Assembly: GCF_022201045.2 (NCBI RefSeq)
Contig: NC_068562.1
Location: forward strand, 9,096,001-9,160,000
DNA from: Citrus sinensis
Taxonomy: Eukaryota; Streptophyta; Magnoliopsida; Sapindales; Rutaceae
Direction: 5' to 3'
DNA: 64,000 nucleotides
The translations under genes were made by a program, and so were the position numbers. Positions 1-11,705 of this stretch are shown here, in pieces. The notes below the pieces were generated by a model. The model saw nothing but the letters and a program-made list of their open reading frames with translations, did no database searches and was not told the DNA's origin. Position 1 is the stretch's first letter; each line of letters starts with the position of its first letter.

Positions 1-925
1 TGATTCTACAGGCATATTTGAAGTATTTTTCGTAACTCGTAAGTAAAATATAGACGGTTCCTTTTGACATAAATCAGCTGTAACTCTTTCTAGCCTATAT
101 AATTTATACAAGACTATTACAAGCTTCTCACTTGGGATCTTTCGACGGAAAGGAAAAGAATGAAAAATAAATGTTTCTTCTAGTTCATTCTTGCATTCCT
201 CACTTATAATTAATGTACAACTAAGTTGAATTATTGTTGTGCAGCCAGTTGGTTCTTCAACTCTTTCTTGTTCACCTGAAAGTGGCCAAAAAGAAAAAAG
301 TCAATAAAAGTAATGATTTAGTAACCTTTACATTCTCCCTTTAAATATGTTTCCCATTTTAGTAAAAGGACATGAAATGAAGTTTACGTGAGAAAAGAAA
401 TGAGATATGCTTGCAGTTTACCTTTCCCATGGCATTTCGAGGCAGAGAGTCCCACAAGAACAGACGGGTTGGCAGCTGAAAAGAAATAAGCATAGCAGTA
501 TTAAAATGAATGCCTGAATCCGTTTGAACATTCAACGAATTAATGAAAATAAACATTACATGCATGGCAAATTCGAACTGAATTGGATTCTCAACCACAA
601 AGGCATTACATATAACTACTCGAAGAAAGGTGCAAAGGCTAAAACAGGAGATGGATACGAGACATGAGAGCTAGATCAAAGAAGAGAAACAGAAACTTAT
701 TTGGATGCCTACTTGGTACTATAAGCTGGAATAATGAAAGAAAGGGAAAAAAAAACAAGCATTTCTGGCTGTTTTTGGCTAGCTGAGGCAGCGGAAGCAG
801 CTAATAAAATCTGCAGCCCAGTATGAATCTCCTCTAAGGCTTTAGCTGGAATGATAAATGAGGGGTGGGGTGTACTTCACATCAATATGATGCACTTTAA
901 AACAAATCTTAAAGAGCGAAAACAT
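1..925 (-). pseudogene. Partial duplicate of the AAE13 3' end
   Basis: This stretch closely matches about 11487-12400, the 3' end of the full AAE13 gene further right, with small indels. Two exon copies are visible. 422-475 encodes [18 protein letters not shown] and 231-275 encodes [14 protein letters not shown] plus a TAA stop, both with splice borders like the parent. The upstream exon that carries PDKDYGDAV in the parent is absent, and homology fades near 905-925. It therefore holds only the last 32 codons of an acyl-CoA synthetase, including the catalytic-lysine motif, and cannot make an enzyme alone. The left end of the window may cut the duplicated block, since homology already exists at base 1. 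Confidence 0.9.
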
Positions 926-1115
926 CCATCCAATTTGTCAAATTCACTTCTTTAGGGAAGGGCCAATTGCAATTTCTATTACCAATATTTCTGGGGAAAA
1001 AAGGAAGGACAATTCATTGAGTTTAAAGATCATAAGGGAGATACATATCATACGATTTGACAAAATATTCTCATGCAACCCATAAAACATTAAATAAAGC
1101 GGGGAGAGCATGCAC

Positions 1116-2945
1116 CTCTTATGAATGACTGATCGCATAGCTGCCTCAACGAATAATGGTCTCCAGTTCCAGTATCATAATTATCCTCAAAAACAAGATG
1201 TCGAAACCCTACTTTCAGCGCCTGCTTCAGTCTTCCATGAAAGCATGAATTAAGAGAAATCAGCATTGAGAAAAGTGAAGCATGTCAAATCTTAGAGTAT
1301 ATAAGGAAGTGCAAAGGTTTGTCAATATCAAATAAGTTGGACGGTGAGTACCTTTTCAATTCATTCTGATGGTCATAAAAAAATATTAGGACTCGGCTGA
1401 GATTGGTAATCCCATGTCTCTTCATGACGGGCCCCCAATCTATAGAACCAAATCCACAAAATCTTTTCCAGCAAAATATGTACAGTTTTCATCAACATAA
1501 GCGGGCCCCTTCTTTAGATAGTTAGCAGGATGCCAGGGCGAAAGTGAAATAATTGATTTATCAGGCATAGTTTGTCGCAAAACCCAGGTTGAATGTCCTT
1601 AAAAGCACCACTCTCAATCATCAGATCCAGCTTCAGCCATCGAGCAATGAACCAAGGCCCAAAGCTTTGGTCAAAACCCATACCATAAATGTTGTTTTTT
1701 ACAGGACGAGTTTCATATATAGGCACAAACTCTTCCAAAACCTCGATTAAATCCTTGGTTGTCCATTCAACCCTTTTTTCCATTTTTCGATCTGCCTTTT
1801 AAAAAGGATAAGAATTAAATAACATCTAAGATAAGCAACTAAAAGTGGCCGATTCAAAATCAAGCAAGACAACTGAGATTCACCATTTCAAATTGAGTAA
1901 CAATCAAAAAGGAAGTACAAAGTAACCTAAAATATGCATATTCATCTGAAAACCAAATATGACAGTAAATCAAAGAATGTGAAAGAACCTTGAAAAGAAC
2001 ATATACTGAGTCATAACAGGATTTAGTTTAGAAAACGATAAACCCCGGTAAATGAACAGAAGGCTACTCCAAAATTATGATTTTAGGCTCTGCAAAAACA
2101 AACAAGCCCACCCAATAACTAATCTATTTTCTAGATTAAATTTAAAAGGCCACAGCTGAATTTACAATGAAATTCATGACTACTTTAAGATCTCCTCTCT
2201 CTAGCAACACTCTCATCCACTTACACATTATTGATATAAACAATAAGACTCTCAAAGTTGAACATTTCAATTAATAAAAAAGAAGCCTATTCAGAATCCC
2301 ATTTAAGTGCCAATGCACTTGATCTTCAAACTTTCATCTTGAAAGGTCACATTGCAGATATTACCATTCGCAAAAGTTTTAATAATCACAAAAATTTTAT
2401 AAATTTGCACTAACTAGCTTTCAACAAGATCCCATAAAAAAAAAAAAAAATTGCAACTTTAGAAACTATTATCATATAGCAAATACATATAATTTCATAA
2501 ATATATTCACAATAAATTAAATTAAAATGCAGATCTGATTTTAAAAAAGCGTTTTTAATCAAAGACTTACACCAGGGAACATCGAGATATCCAGAACCCG
2601 ACTCCAAGGCGTCGGATCGGTAAAGGCGGGGCCCGAATCGAGAGAGCCGATCGTAGGGGGAAATACAAACGAGGTTATGAGAATAATGAAATGTCAACGA
2701 AACGGCGCCGAACAAGACCAAAACACAGATGATAGGACAGGGTGACGCGTGGCTGAAGCGGGAGAAGTGCTTAAGAGGCTAAGAGGGAAATGTGTTGTCG
2801 CTTCGACGTGGACTCGTCGGCGTCCGAAGATGGACCTGGCGTCTGAGAGGCGGAGACCGCATCGGCTTCGGCGGCATGGCGGCGTGAGGAGCAACGAAGT
2901 AGTGTTCATTGTGAGCGTTGGAGTAAGCGCGCGTGAAGTTTTCAA
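1116..2945 (-). pseudogene. Frameshifted pseudogene of a plant membrane-anchored protein of unknown function
   Basis: Three exons are recognisable. About 2571-2860 encodes a hydrophobic anchor followed by SPYDRLSRFGPRLYRSDA. 1352-1791 encodes MEKRVEWTTKDLIEVLEEF and YGMGFDQSFGPWFIARWL. 1116-1231 encodes LKVGFRHLVFEDNYDTGTGD. Splicing 2571 to 1791 keeps frame (DVPWYRKMEKRV). The frame breaks at least three times: between the N-terminal start and the anchor (about 2700-2790), near 1597 just after the residues GAFK, and near 1450. Each break looks like a single-base indel, because homologous-looking protein resumes in another frame. From memory the layout resembles a conserved plant family often labelled methyltransferase- or hydroxylase-like, but I cannot name it. 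The matching terminal exon is missing here; a copy lies at 10397-10820. Confidence 0.75.
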
Positions 2946-3585
2946 AGTTACTGTTTTTTCTTTTAAAAAAAAATTGGTAACATTTTATTTCATTTATTTA
3001 TTTTTTTTTTGTAATTGATTAATTGTGACTCTTAGTTGTAGGTGATTATAAATATAATAATAAATGGGGTAATTTGATGTTTTAAACCATCAAAATACTT
3101 ATTAAGCCACTTTATTAAATTGCCGACAACCTAAATTACTTTGTAGTAAGGCAATCTAATCATCAATTAATAAAGAAAAATTACATTGTTTACTCCCATC
3201 TTCAAGCCATATATTTTGTATGTAGAATTCTTGTGTTTCTTTGGATTTTTACCCATTTATTGAATTTGTTTTCTTCACCTACACTTCTGTTAGTTAATGG
3301 AATGAAATTTTTGAGGAATTTGTTAAATATTTGAACTTGGCTAAAAGTTTGTCGTTGATAAAACTCCCTCTTGATTTCAACTAGTAAATTTATGCAAAAT
3401 TTCTTTACAATATTGAGCAACGTATTCTCTCTTCATAGAAGCTTTCCTAAAAAGTCAATGGAAGAACCGTATCCATTAAAAATATAATTTTATCATCTGT
3501 TTGTTTCTTAAGTTTTAAAGGTATTGTTTCACACATGAAATATTAGGGGAAAAAAACTACTTTGAAAAGAAAATTAAAGGATAGA
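2946..3585. other. AT-rich intergenic DNA
   Basis: AT-rich sequence with short open frames that have no recognisable protein character. No gene or clear repeat boundary was seen. Confidence 0.5.
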
Positions 3586-4131
3586 TAGGGGCGACAATTC
3601 GGTTCAAGATGTATTATTCGATTCTATTCTAATCAAATTAAACATGTTTAAATTAGAAAAAATTAATTCGTTTAATAATTGGCTAAAGTTGATTTGATTT
3701 GTAAAATAAATTAATTGAATCTAAGTTTGAGGTCACTTATTCATTTATCATTTGAGATTCATTTAATAAATAGTTAAAAAACGAATCGAGTATGAATTTA
3801 TTCATTTGATGTTCATTTATTATTCATTTGATTAAATTACTTATTTGCCATTAATTTTTTATACATAAATTTAAAAATTAAGATGATAGTTTCGTAATTA
3901 TAAGTTATAATAATAAGACAAAAATATTTTTTTTCAATAAATGTATTACACAAATTGTAAATGAATTCAAATTCGATTCAATTCATTGAATAATTCATTT
4001 CGATTCATTAAATTTTATAGAGTAAATCAATTAAACAAATATTCATTTAATAAACAAATGGAATTCAAACCCATTGAACTTAGACTTTATTCATTTACTA
4101 TATGATTCGTTTATTTGTTTTGCAACCCCTA
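3586..4131. mobile_element. Possible hAT-type MITE
   Basis: The left end reads TAGGGGCGACAA and the reverse complement of the right end reads TAGGGGTTGCAA, the terminal pattern of plant hAT-derived MITEs. The interior is AT-rich with many short repeats of the type TTCATTTGATTCATTTA and has no coding frame. I could not find a convincing 8-bp target duplication; the flanks share only about AGAT. The call therefore rests on the imperfect terminal inverted repeats. Confidence 0.5.
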
Positions 4132-5303
4132 GATTTGAGTAGCAAGTTGTAATGGATAAAGCACCAAAAGGAGAGATGGAGGAAAGGATGAAAAATTAGT
4201 TAAATTAAAAAAAAAAGGTAATTACAATAATTTAGTTTAATTAGAGTAGTTTAGGTATTAATGTGGGTTTATAAATTATAATTTTAATATTTTTTTTGAG
4301 AATATAATTTTAATAGTTTATTTATTGAATAAATGGGTTCAAATAATCTTACCCTATAGTAATATATACATTTCATATTTAACCAAGAAACCAAACTAAA
4401 TGATCGAAAGAATAATGAACTACGAAATTCACCGTAGTAAAATTGTCAGCTTTATTTATTTTTTCAGCATGATGTTCATTTGATTACTTAGATTACTGTG
4501 AGATCTCTCATCATAAAGTTATATATATATATATATAGACACGCGCGCGCGGGGGGTATACTGAATTTACTGCAGCAGAGGCTGCATTGGAAGGGGTTAA
4601 ACCATAGCCTTGGAGGTCTCCTCTTGTTGATGTTGAACAATCGCTATTGTTTCAACTGCGGCTGAAGCTGCCATTCGCCATCTAGTATGGAAAATTTCAG
4701 ATTGTGAAAATCACACCAAAACCACAAATTGACAGCATTTTTCATTCTTAATTATTTAATCAAGCTACATTGCATGCCCGGGATAATGGCGTTCAACAGT
4801 CAATACTTGCATTATGAAAAAATTAGAACATCCCCGGAAGATTGCCAAATACATGTGAGGAACAAGCCGTTCAACAATCAATTTGTCAGGGACAATGGGG
4901 AGAATCAAGCTTCCAGGGATAGTGTCGAAAACTCGTCCCCGTTCAAGCTTTTTCCTTAGCGTGATTAAGGGTTCTGCAGCTGGTTCGGAGAACAAAAAGG
5001 AAGAAGCAAGGGTTCTGCAGCTGGGTTAAATGAAAAGGAAGAAGAAGCTGATGTATCCTAGCCAAAACGACTTCATTCACAGCAAATTATAACAAAGAAA
5101 AAAAAAATAAAAGCAGAAACAGTGTCATTAAGAGAACGAAGAGGAAAGCCTAATTGTTTTCAAAACGAAGATGTAACTAGGTTAAACGAAGGGAAAGAAG
5201 AAATCAGACCAAAGGGAAAAAAAAAAAAGAAGTAGAAATGTCATCGTTTCGCAGCGAATCAAAACATAAAACAAAAGAGCCGAAAAGGCGTCGTTCCACG
5301 CCA
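4132..5303. other. Intergenic DNA, no gene recognised
   Basis: Contains a simple-sequence tract (4519-4556) and several short open frames without protein character. Nothing else was identified. Confidence 0.45.
4519..4556. repeat. Compound (AT)n-(CG)n microsatellite
   Basis: A run of alternating TA is followed by alternating CG and a short G run. Alternating purine-pyrimidine tracts like this are prone to slippage and to non-B structure. Confidence 0.85.
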
Positions 5304-5396
5304 TTTCGGGGTTTGACCCGGGACAAACATCATTTTCTTTTTTTTTTCCTCTTTTTTTCTGGAGTGTTGATGTTTGCCCCGGGTCAAACCCCGAAA
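5304..5396. repeat. 29-bp inverted repeat with a T-rich loop
   Basis: The left arm (5304-5332, core GGGGTTTGACCCGGGACAAA) is repeated in inverse at 5368-5396 with about one mismatch, around a 35-base loop dominated by T. A diverged single arm reappears near 6947-6985 (core CGGGTTTGACGCGGGCCCAA). Each is close to an AACGGCGTCGTTT-like motif. The arms are probably pieces of an unidentified dispersed element. Confidence 0.8.
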
Positions 5397-7032
5397 ATAA
5401 ATTAAACGGCATCGTTTTGTTTGTTTTTTTTTCTTTTTTGCTTCTCCAAAACACTGCCGTTTCACTTACCATTTCTAAAACGGCGTCATCTTTAACAATG
5501 GCAAATAATAATTGCAACCCACTGATGTAGTTTCTGTCTCTTTCTGGAAAAGAGATCATCATGTTTATTCTGATTTGGTGGACAGTTGCCATCATTCAAC
5601 CATGTTTCACTATACAATGGTTCAACATTCTCATTTTGACCTAATAGGAGAGTTAACATTCAATCAAGTTAGACTTGTGTTTTACCGCTATAACAATATT
5701 TTTATGGAATTAAAACATAAACCCAATAAACTAAATCAGATCAGATGAAGCAACTTGGTTGACCAAATATAATGGAAAGATCTAACAAAAATTCAGAAAG
5801 CTACAACAAAAATAACAAATAATAGTAATAATCTGTTTCTGTTTCTATACTTTTTCTTCCATCTACCTGGCTTCCAATATTGGCAAAATAGAGAACAGCC
5901 AGGGTTAACAAAAACAAACCTCCAGGTCTCAGAGTTTTGCTTCCCCCTCCATAACTTTCCCCAAGTTGGACATATCCTGAAAGGAGGTTGAAGCTCTCTT
6001 CAAATCTACACCTACTAACAGAAAAGACGACTCACAGTTACTTGCATTAAAAGATTAGACTTCTTTTTTTGCACTTTCAGATGGGGAAAAGTAGCACAAC
6101 ACGTTGCATTTGAAATTGGAGAAAATACACAGATGATTGAAATGTTTTAGTGAGTAAGAATGCAAATTGTGTATGACACAACATATACACATATGTCCAA
6201 CGAACAAGAGCAGCTGCAATTGACTGTATACACATATGACCGTAAAAAATAAATATAATTTATCAACAGAGAGCAGTTGCATAAGCCCAGAAATAACAGA
6301 CAAACAGCAGCTGCAATTGACTCAAATCACAAATCTCTCATGCCCAGAAATAACGAACAAGAAGAGTGCATAAACAGACAACTGGAGATAAAATACACCT
6401 TACATTAATTCAAAAAAGAACAGAGAACAGCTGCAATTGACTCAAATCACAAATCAGAAATCTCTCATTTCTTCAACCTCACAAACTAGAAATCTCTCAT
6501 CATCATTCATCCTCAACCTCAACATTAGCAAATTCAAAATTGTACCCAAATCAAGTGCGAAAGGGAAATCAATTGCAATTTCCCAAACAAGTTTCGGCTA
6601 CCAGCGTTTACGGTGACCGTGGTTGTGAGTCTGTCGTGGTGGATCCCGAATGGCTGGACCTCGTTCAGGGAAGAAAGTAACGACGGTGACCGTGGCTGTG
6701 AGTCGGTCGTGGTGGATCCCCAATGGCTGGACCTCGGTCAAGGAAGGAAAGTAACGATTTTTTCGGTAAGGAATCCCTGGTGAAACGAATTCTTCGGTAA
6801 GAAAAGTAACGAATTCTTCTACCTGTCTCAGGTGAAACAAAGATACAAAGCGAAAGAGATTTACGGTGAGTGAGATATTTTATCAGAAACGGCAGCGTTT
6901 CGGAGAAGTAAAAAAGACAAAAAACAAACGAAACGACGTCGTTTTATTTATTTTCGGGTTTGACGCGGGCCCAACATCATTTTCCTTTTTCCTGACAGGT
7001 GGAGAGATTTAACTAATTTTAATTGGCATTTA
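5397..7032. other. Intergenic DNA with local repeats
   Basis: Holds repeated units of about 30 bases (core AGCAGCTGCAATTGACT near 6210, 6308 and 6426), a 73-bp tandem repeat (6611-6757), and a diverged arm of the 5304-5396 inverted repeat. No gene was recognised on either strand. Confidence 0.5.
6611..6757. repeat. 73-bp tandem duplication
   Basis: Two adjacent copies (6611-6683 and 6684-6757) both begin CGGTGACCGTGG and contain GGTGGATCCC and ATGGCTGGACCTCG, with a few substitutions and a 1-bp length difference. No function is suggested by its context. Confidence 0.85.
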
Positions 7033-7873
7033 GGTAGTGTTTACTTTCTGGAGTGAGAGTGTGGAGTGTGGATTCCTCACACTCCAGTGTTTACTTACCT
7101 TAAAAAATGGGGGAGTGAGAGTGAGAATCCGTGGGTCTCACCCAATTTTGGAGTGAGGAGTGGGAATCCCACTCCTATGGGGAGAGGTGGGAGTGAGAAT
7201 CCAATCCCCCCTCTTCCCATTTTATCCTTATAAAAATAAAATAAATAAATAAAATTTAATAAAATAAATAAATAATATTTAATAAAATAAATAATATCAT
7301 ATTTATTAAAAATAATAATTATATCATATTTATTTTATTAAATTTAATAAAATAAAAATAAATAAATATTATATTTAAATTTATAATATTAAACATTAAT
7401 TTTAATAAATATTAATTATTTATTTAATAATAATAAATATTTTATTTTAAAAAAATATTAATTTTGTACTATATTATCAATAATAATATTTCATTTGTGT
7501 TGCTATTATTAATAATTTTTATTCACATAATTTAAATTAAAATTAATAAAAAATTATGATTTACATAATTAAGAATATTCGTAATTATTATTAATTTATA
7601 AATATAATAAAATATTTATTTTATTTTCCAAATATATTTTTTATTAATTTTTTAATTACAAATTATAATTCTGTACATAAGGATAAAATTGTAATTTAAA
7701 ATAATTTACTCCCAATCCAAGACAAAGTAAACAAATAATTAGGATTCTGATTGACAATCCATACTTTTATTTAGTCTAAGTAAACACCCTACTCTCACTC
7801 CCACTCCACACTCCTAATCCAAGAATTCTCACTCCTCAAGATTCCCACTCCAATCCAAAAAGTAAACACAGCA
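7033..7873. mobile_element. PIF/Harbinger-like MITE with TTA target duplication
   Basis: The left end GGTAGTGTTTACTTT matches the reverse complement of the right end (TGCTGTGTTTACTTT) and the inverted ends continue inward as GGAGTG/CACTCC-rich repeats of roughly 100 bases. Both ends are flanked by the trinucleotide TTA (7030-7032 and 7874-7876), the target duplication typical of PIF/Harbinger elements. The core is extremely AT-rich and no transposase frame is present, so it is non-autonomous. Confidence 0.8.
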
Positions 7874-7876
7874 TTA

Positions 7877-8342
7877 ATTGTGGGTTATCTGTCTAAGTTG
7901 TGGCATCTTTTTGGATTTATCGGCTCATTTGTGCTTATGATGGAGAAAACCTTGGCTGGCATCAGATTTGCTCTATTGCCACGTGCAACTGGAAAAAGAC
8001 AACACAGGTCCACGTGAAACTACAAATTCGAATGTTCTGTTAACTCGCTTTTCAACTTTATATTGGCAGATAATTACAATGATTAGTATGGTTTTTGTTT
8101 TTAAGTGTTACATTTTATATGCACGTTCACGGTACATATTACAATTATTATTATTTTTTAAATCCCTTACGTATGTTATAACTAGTCTCTGTTCTGCTCT
8201 AAATCAAAATTTGGATATTATTATTATCATTTTAATCTCACTTATGTAATAACTTCAAATTTTCTAAAACCCAATTTGTACCTAAAACTTCTAATTTGGA
8301 GTTATTATCATCAATATTATTTTTTAAAAAAATAGCTGCTAG
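7877..8342. other. Intergenic gap between two transposons
   Basis: AT-rich DNA separating the TTA-flanked element from the nested hAT element. No gene was recognised. Confidence 0.45.
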
Positions 8343-8350
8343 ATTATACT

Positions 8351-10035
8351 CAGGGCCGGCTCAACTATATTTGGGGTCTTAGGCAAATGATTTTAATTAG
8401 TTCTTGTTAAAATTTAGGACAAAAAAAATATATTAGTTATATATTATTTATTGAAAATCAATTCTTTAAACACTCTAAAATGTAAAATTATTAAATAAAA
8501 TTCTATTCTATTATTGCTGATCCATGAAATTTTAATTCAATTATAACATTTTTACTTATTTTTTTAAACTCAATTTACATTTTTTTACTACTCATTTTCT
8601 AAATTAAACTCATTTTTCTATTTTTCTATTTTTTTAAAGTTTTTCGATATAGTTTTTTTTTTCAAAATAGATAAAATAAGCACACAAAAAAAGTAGATGA
8701 ATAAAAATATATATTAAAAAGAAATAAGAACAAATAAATAATACAACTAATTAATGTCATAATAAAAAGATAAAATCTGGAATTTGAGATGAAATCATAA
8801 ATTAACTTTATCTTTATATTAATTGTTTGAAGATTTGAGTAATAACCAATAGCCATAGAGAATAGAGAAAACTATTAGATATTTTTTTTTTCCTTCTTGA
8901 GTGGAAAGTAGAGGAAGCATTAATTTTTTCCCTCTCTCTTTTTTTCTCTCAAACAACAAGAACATATCGTGTCTTGATTGTTGGAGGAAAAATTTAATGG
9001 ATAAGTAATAAAGTGTGGGACTTTTATAAAAGTTTAAAATGAATATAAAAAAAGTTTAAAATGAATATAAAACTTTTTAATTATAACATATTAATTCTAA
9101 AAATGAAATAGAAAATTTATAAGATTGAAACTATTTATTTATCGATTTTGTAGGAATTAAAACTAGGGTTGGCAATTTAAGGGCCTGGGCCGGGCTTTGC
9201 CAAGCCTAGGACCAGGCCCATATAATGTTAAATAAGTCCAGGACCTCTCAAAGGCCATCAAAGTTGAGCGGGCTTTGGGCGGGCCGGGCCAAGCCCGGGT
9301 TTTTACGAATTTTTAACTATAAATTTTCAAAACATAATTATCCAATACATAATACTACAATAGGCTAAAAACTTAAATATAATTCTATAATACATGATTA
9401 GCCAACACAAAATATAAAAATACTAACAATACAAGTACCGTACACAACATATAAATCAACCACTAATATATAAAAAAAAAACTAATAGAGACTTACCGAT
9501 TTAGGAATTTTGACATGTTGTGACAAAACATTTGCCCTTTCCCTTTGCCTGATTTTTTTATTGTTTTGTTTAATTTTTTTTTCAATTTTATAATATATTA
9601 TACATTTTTTAATATATACATATATAAAGCCATTATCCATAATATATAATATATATTATTTATTTATTATAAAGCTCGAGTTTTTCATTTAGTCCCTTGA
9701 CTGAGCTCATATGTTATGGGCTTTATTAATTATAAGCCCTTACCCATAATTTCAAGCCACGGGCCGGGCTTAAAGCCCGCGGGCCTGGGCTGGGCCAACT
9801 CGGGCCTGGGTCGGCCCAGACTTTTCTGCCAACCCTAATTAAAACTACTAAGTACTACATTAAATAAAATTTATAGGAATTTGATAGTTTACTTAGGAAA
9901 AAATAATTACAAAATAATAATAATTTTTAAATTCATTTTCTCTTTTTATATACAAAATAATTATCTCATGGGACTTTCATGTAAAGTAAGGTCCTAGGCA
10001 ACCGCCTAAGTTACCTAGAGGTCGAGCCGCTAGTG
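8351..10035. mobile_element. Non-autonomous hAT element, host of a nested element
   Basis: The termini CAGGGCCGGCTC and, on the reverse complement of the right end, CACTAGCGGCTC form short inverted repeats. They are flanked by the 8-bp duplication ATTATACT (8343-8350 and 10036-10043). Similarity continues inside the ends (GGGGTCTTAGGCAA against a GGCGGTTGCCTAGG-type sequence). There is no transposase reading frame. A second element (9164-9837) is inserted within it; without that insert and its target duplication this element is about 1.0 kb. Confidence 0.8.
9164..9837. mobile_element. Nested hAT-type MITE with perfect 8-bp target duplication
   Basis: Perfect 11-bp terminal inverted repeats, TAGGGTTGGCA and TGCCAACCCTA, are flanked by identical ATTAAAAC octamers (9156-9163 and 9838-9845). 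The subterminal regions are dense in GGGCC/GGCCC clusters while the centre is AT-rich, a common layout for plant hAT MITEs. It lies wholly within the hAT element at 8351-10035, so it inserted later. Confidence 0.9.
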
Positions 10036-10396
10036 ATTATACTAAGCCATAAACATAAAGCATGTGCAAGGTAAAATGAGTTACAATCACGGCACAGGTA
10101 CACCAAAATTTGTAAGAGCATGCAGCGGGCCTCACGGCTGACGCACAAACACCTCAAGAACATGGAAATATGAACAAGGAAATTGACAGCATATAAGAGG
10201 AAAACGCAATCAGCAAGAAAGGTGAAGTAGTATACGTTAAAATAACAGCTCAAAGGATGTGATTCAGTTAATTTAATAAAAACAACAGTTCATGATAATC
10301 TCTAATCTGACCAGCTATGGAAATATATACGGATGTACTAACACATCTCAATTTCTTGTCCTAAGGAAAGCTAAAACAGGCGCCATTCTCATATAT

Positions 10397-10820
10397 TTAG
10401 GAGACTTGTTCAGAAATTTGCAGATAAACCATCTGCGTATACCCATTAAATGCAGAGGTCTCAAGCCTAGCCAAACGCAGCCGTTGGAACAAGCCATGGC
10501 GGCCATCTTCAACAATTGGACTGCATACACGAGCAGGATCATAACGAGTTTGATGAGTGAGGGAAGGGCCAGCCACCGGAGGGAGCTGCTCCCTATAAAC
10601 ATCCAAAATTGATTCGACAAATTGGTTGTTCTGAAAATGTTCGGCATAGGAGATTGGCTTATTACTTTGGTTAAAGTTATCTCGCACCTCCCCTTTGACA
10701 CCCCACCCAGTTTCACCCACCCCACATAGTTCTTCTGTATCCACTGCCTTCTCCCAGAATTTCTTCCTTTTCGCTCTAATCCTTGCTTCGTCACTATCTC
10801 TCAAGCAACTATGGCCACCA
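10397..10820 (-). pseudogene. Orphan terminal exon of the same unknown-function family
   Basis: An acceptor after position 10821 opens a clean frame that starts GGHSCLRDSDEARIRAK, includes PPVAGPSLTHQTRYDPAR and FNGYTQMVYLQISEQ, and ends at a stop at 10397-10399. By my recollection of the family this follows directly on the residues DNYDTGTGDHYSLRQLCDQ found at 1116-1231. It lies about 9 kb to the right of that exon although both are on the minus strand, so the order is wrong for a single gene. No upstream exons are present between here and AAE13. It is an open but orphaned exon, probably non-functional. The strong frame preservation suggests the separation is recent. Confidence 0.7.
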
Positions 10821-10849
10821 CTTGGATAAAAATGTATAAGGCTAAACAA

Positions 10850-11486
10850 GCTATCACATTACTTGTGATCTTCATTTTTATGAAAGGGATACGAAAATAA
10901 ATGGTATTTATTAATTTCAGTAAGAAGGAAAATGGATGATCTCCTTGTGTAATCTAAATTAAATAAGGTGTTAGATTAATAACTCTGCATGTGATCAATT
11001 GACCCTTATATTATGGTTTTTTTTTTTTATACACGTACAAATATTTTTCACATTATAACCGTTTACAAGATTAATGACGTACATTGAGCAAAGAGATTTT
11101 AGAAGGACCATAAACAAAAAATGATAATTTGGACCCAACAATAAATTTTTATTTATTTTTAAATATAAAAGGAATGAGTAAAGTCAAAATTAATTTTTTA
11201 ACACCTTTCCCTCACAAGATTCAAAAGCAAGAGATCAACCAGATCCCTAGGAATGATCCAATCACCCCGGCGATCTTGATTGTGCCAACCTTTCAATAAT
11301 CTTGCAGCCTTTTTGCCAGATTAGCAACAGAATCAACAATACATATGCTGTCTGTTATTGCAACAATGGAACAAATCTTTCACTCTCTCTCCCAAGAAAG
11401 TACATGATAAATAAAAGACAGCTTCCAATTATAAGCTCTTGGAATTACTAATTAGCAAAAATAATTCGTAAAATCTGTATGAAGAT
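10850..11486. other. Intergenic DNA downstream of AAE13
   Basis: AT-rich spacer between the orphan exon and the AAE13 3' region. No gene was recognised. The block from about 11487 rightward is the part that is duplicated at the left edge of the window. Confidence 0.5.
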
Positions 11487-11705
11487 ATAGGTTCTACAAG
11501 CATATTTGAAGTATTTTTCAAAAGTAAAATATAGATAGTTGACATAAATCAGCTGTAACTCTTTCTAGCCTATATAATTTATACAAGACTATTACAAGCT
11601 TCTCACTTGGGATCTTTCGACCAAAAGGAAAAGAATGAAAAATAAATGTTTCTTCTAGTTCATTCTTGCATTCCTCACTTATAATTAATGTACAGCTAAG
11701 TTGAA

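Noticed and set aside
5182..5595. A 137-codon minus-strand gene
   Set aside because: It is created by reading through the 5304-5396 inverted repeat and T-rich loop; composition is not protein-like.
6145..6500. CRISPR-like array from the repeated AGCAGCTGCAATTGACT units
   Set aside because: Only three irregular copies with unequal spacing, in a plant nuclear context.
10292..10612. A plus-strand gene of 106 codons
   Set aside because: It is the shadow of the orphan terminal exon on the minus strand, which carries the recognisable protein.
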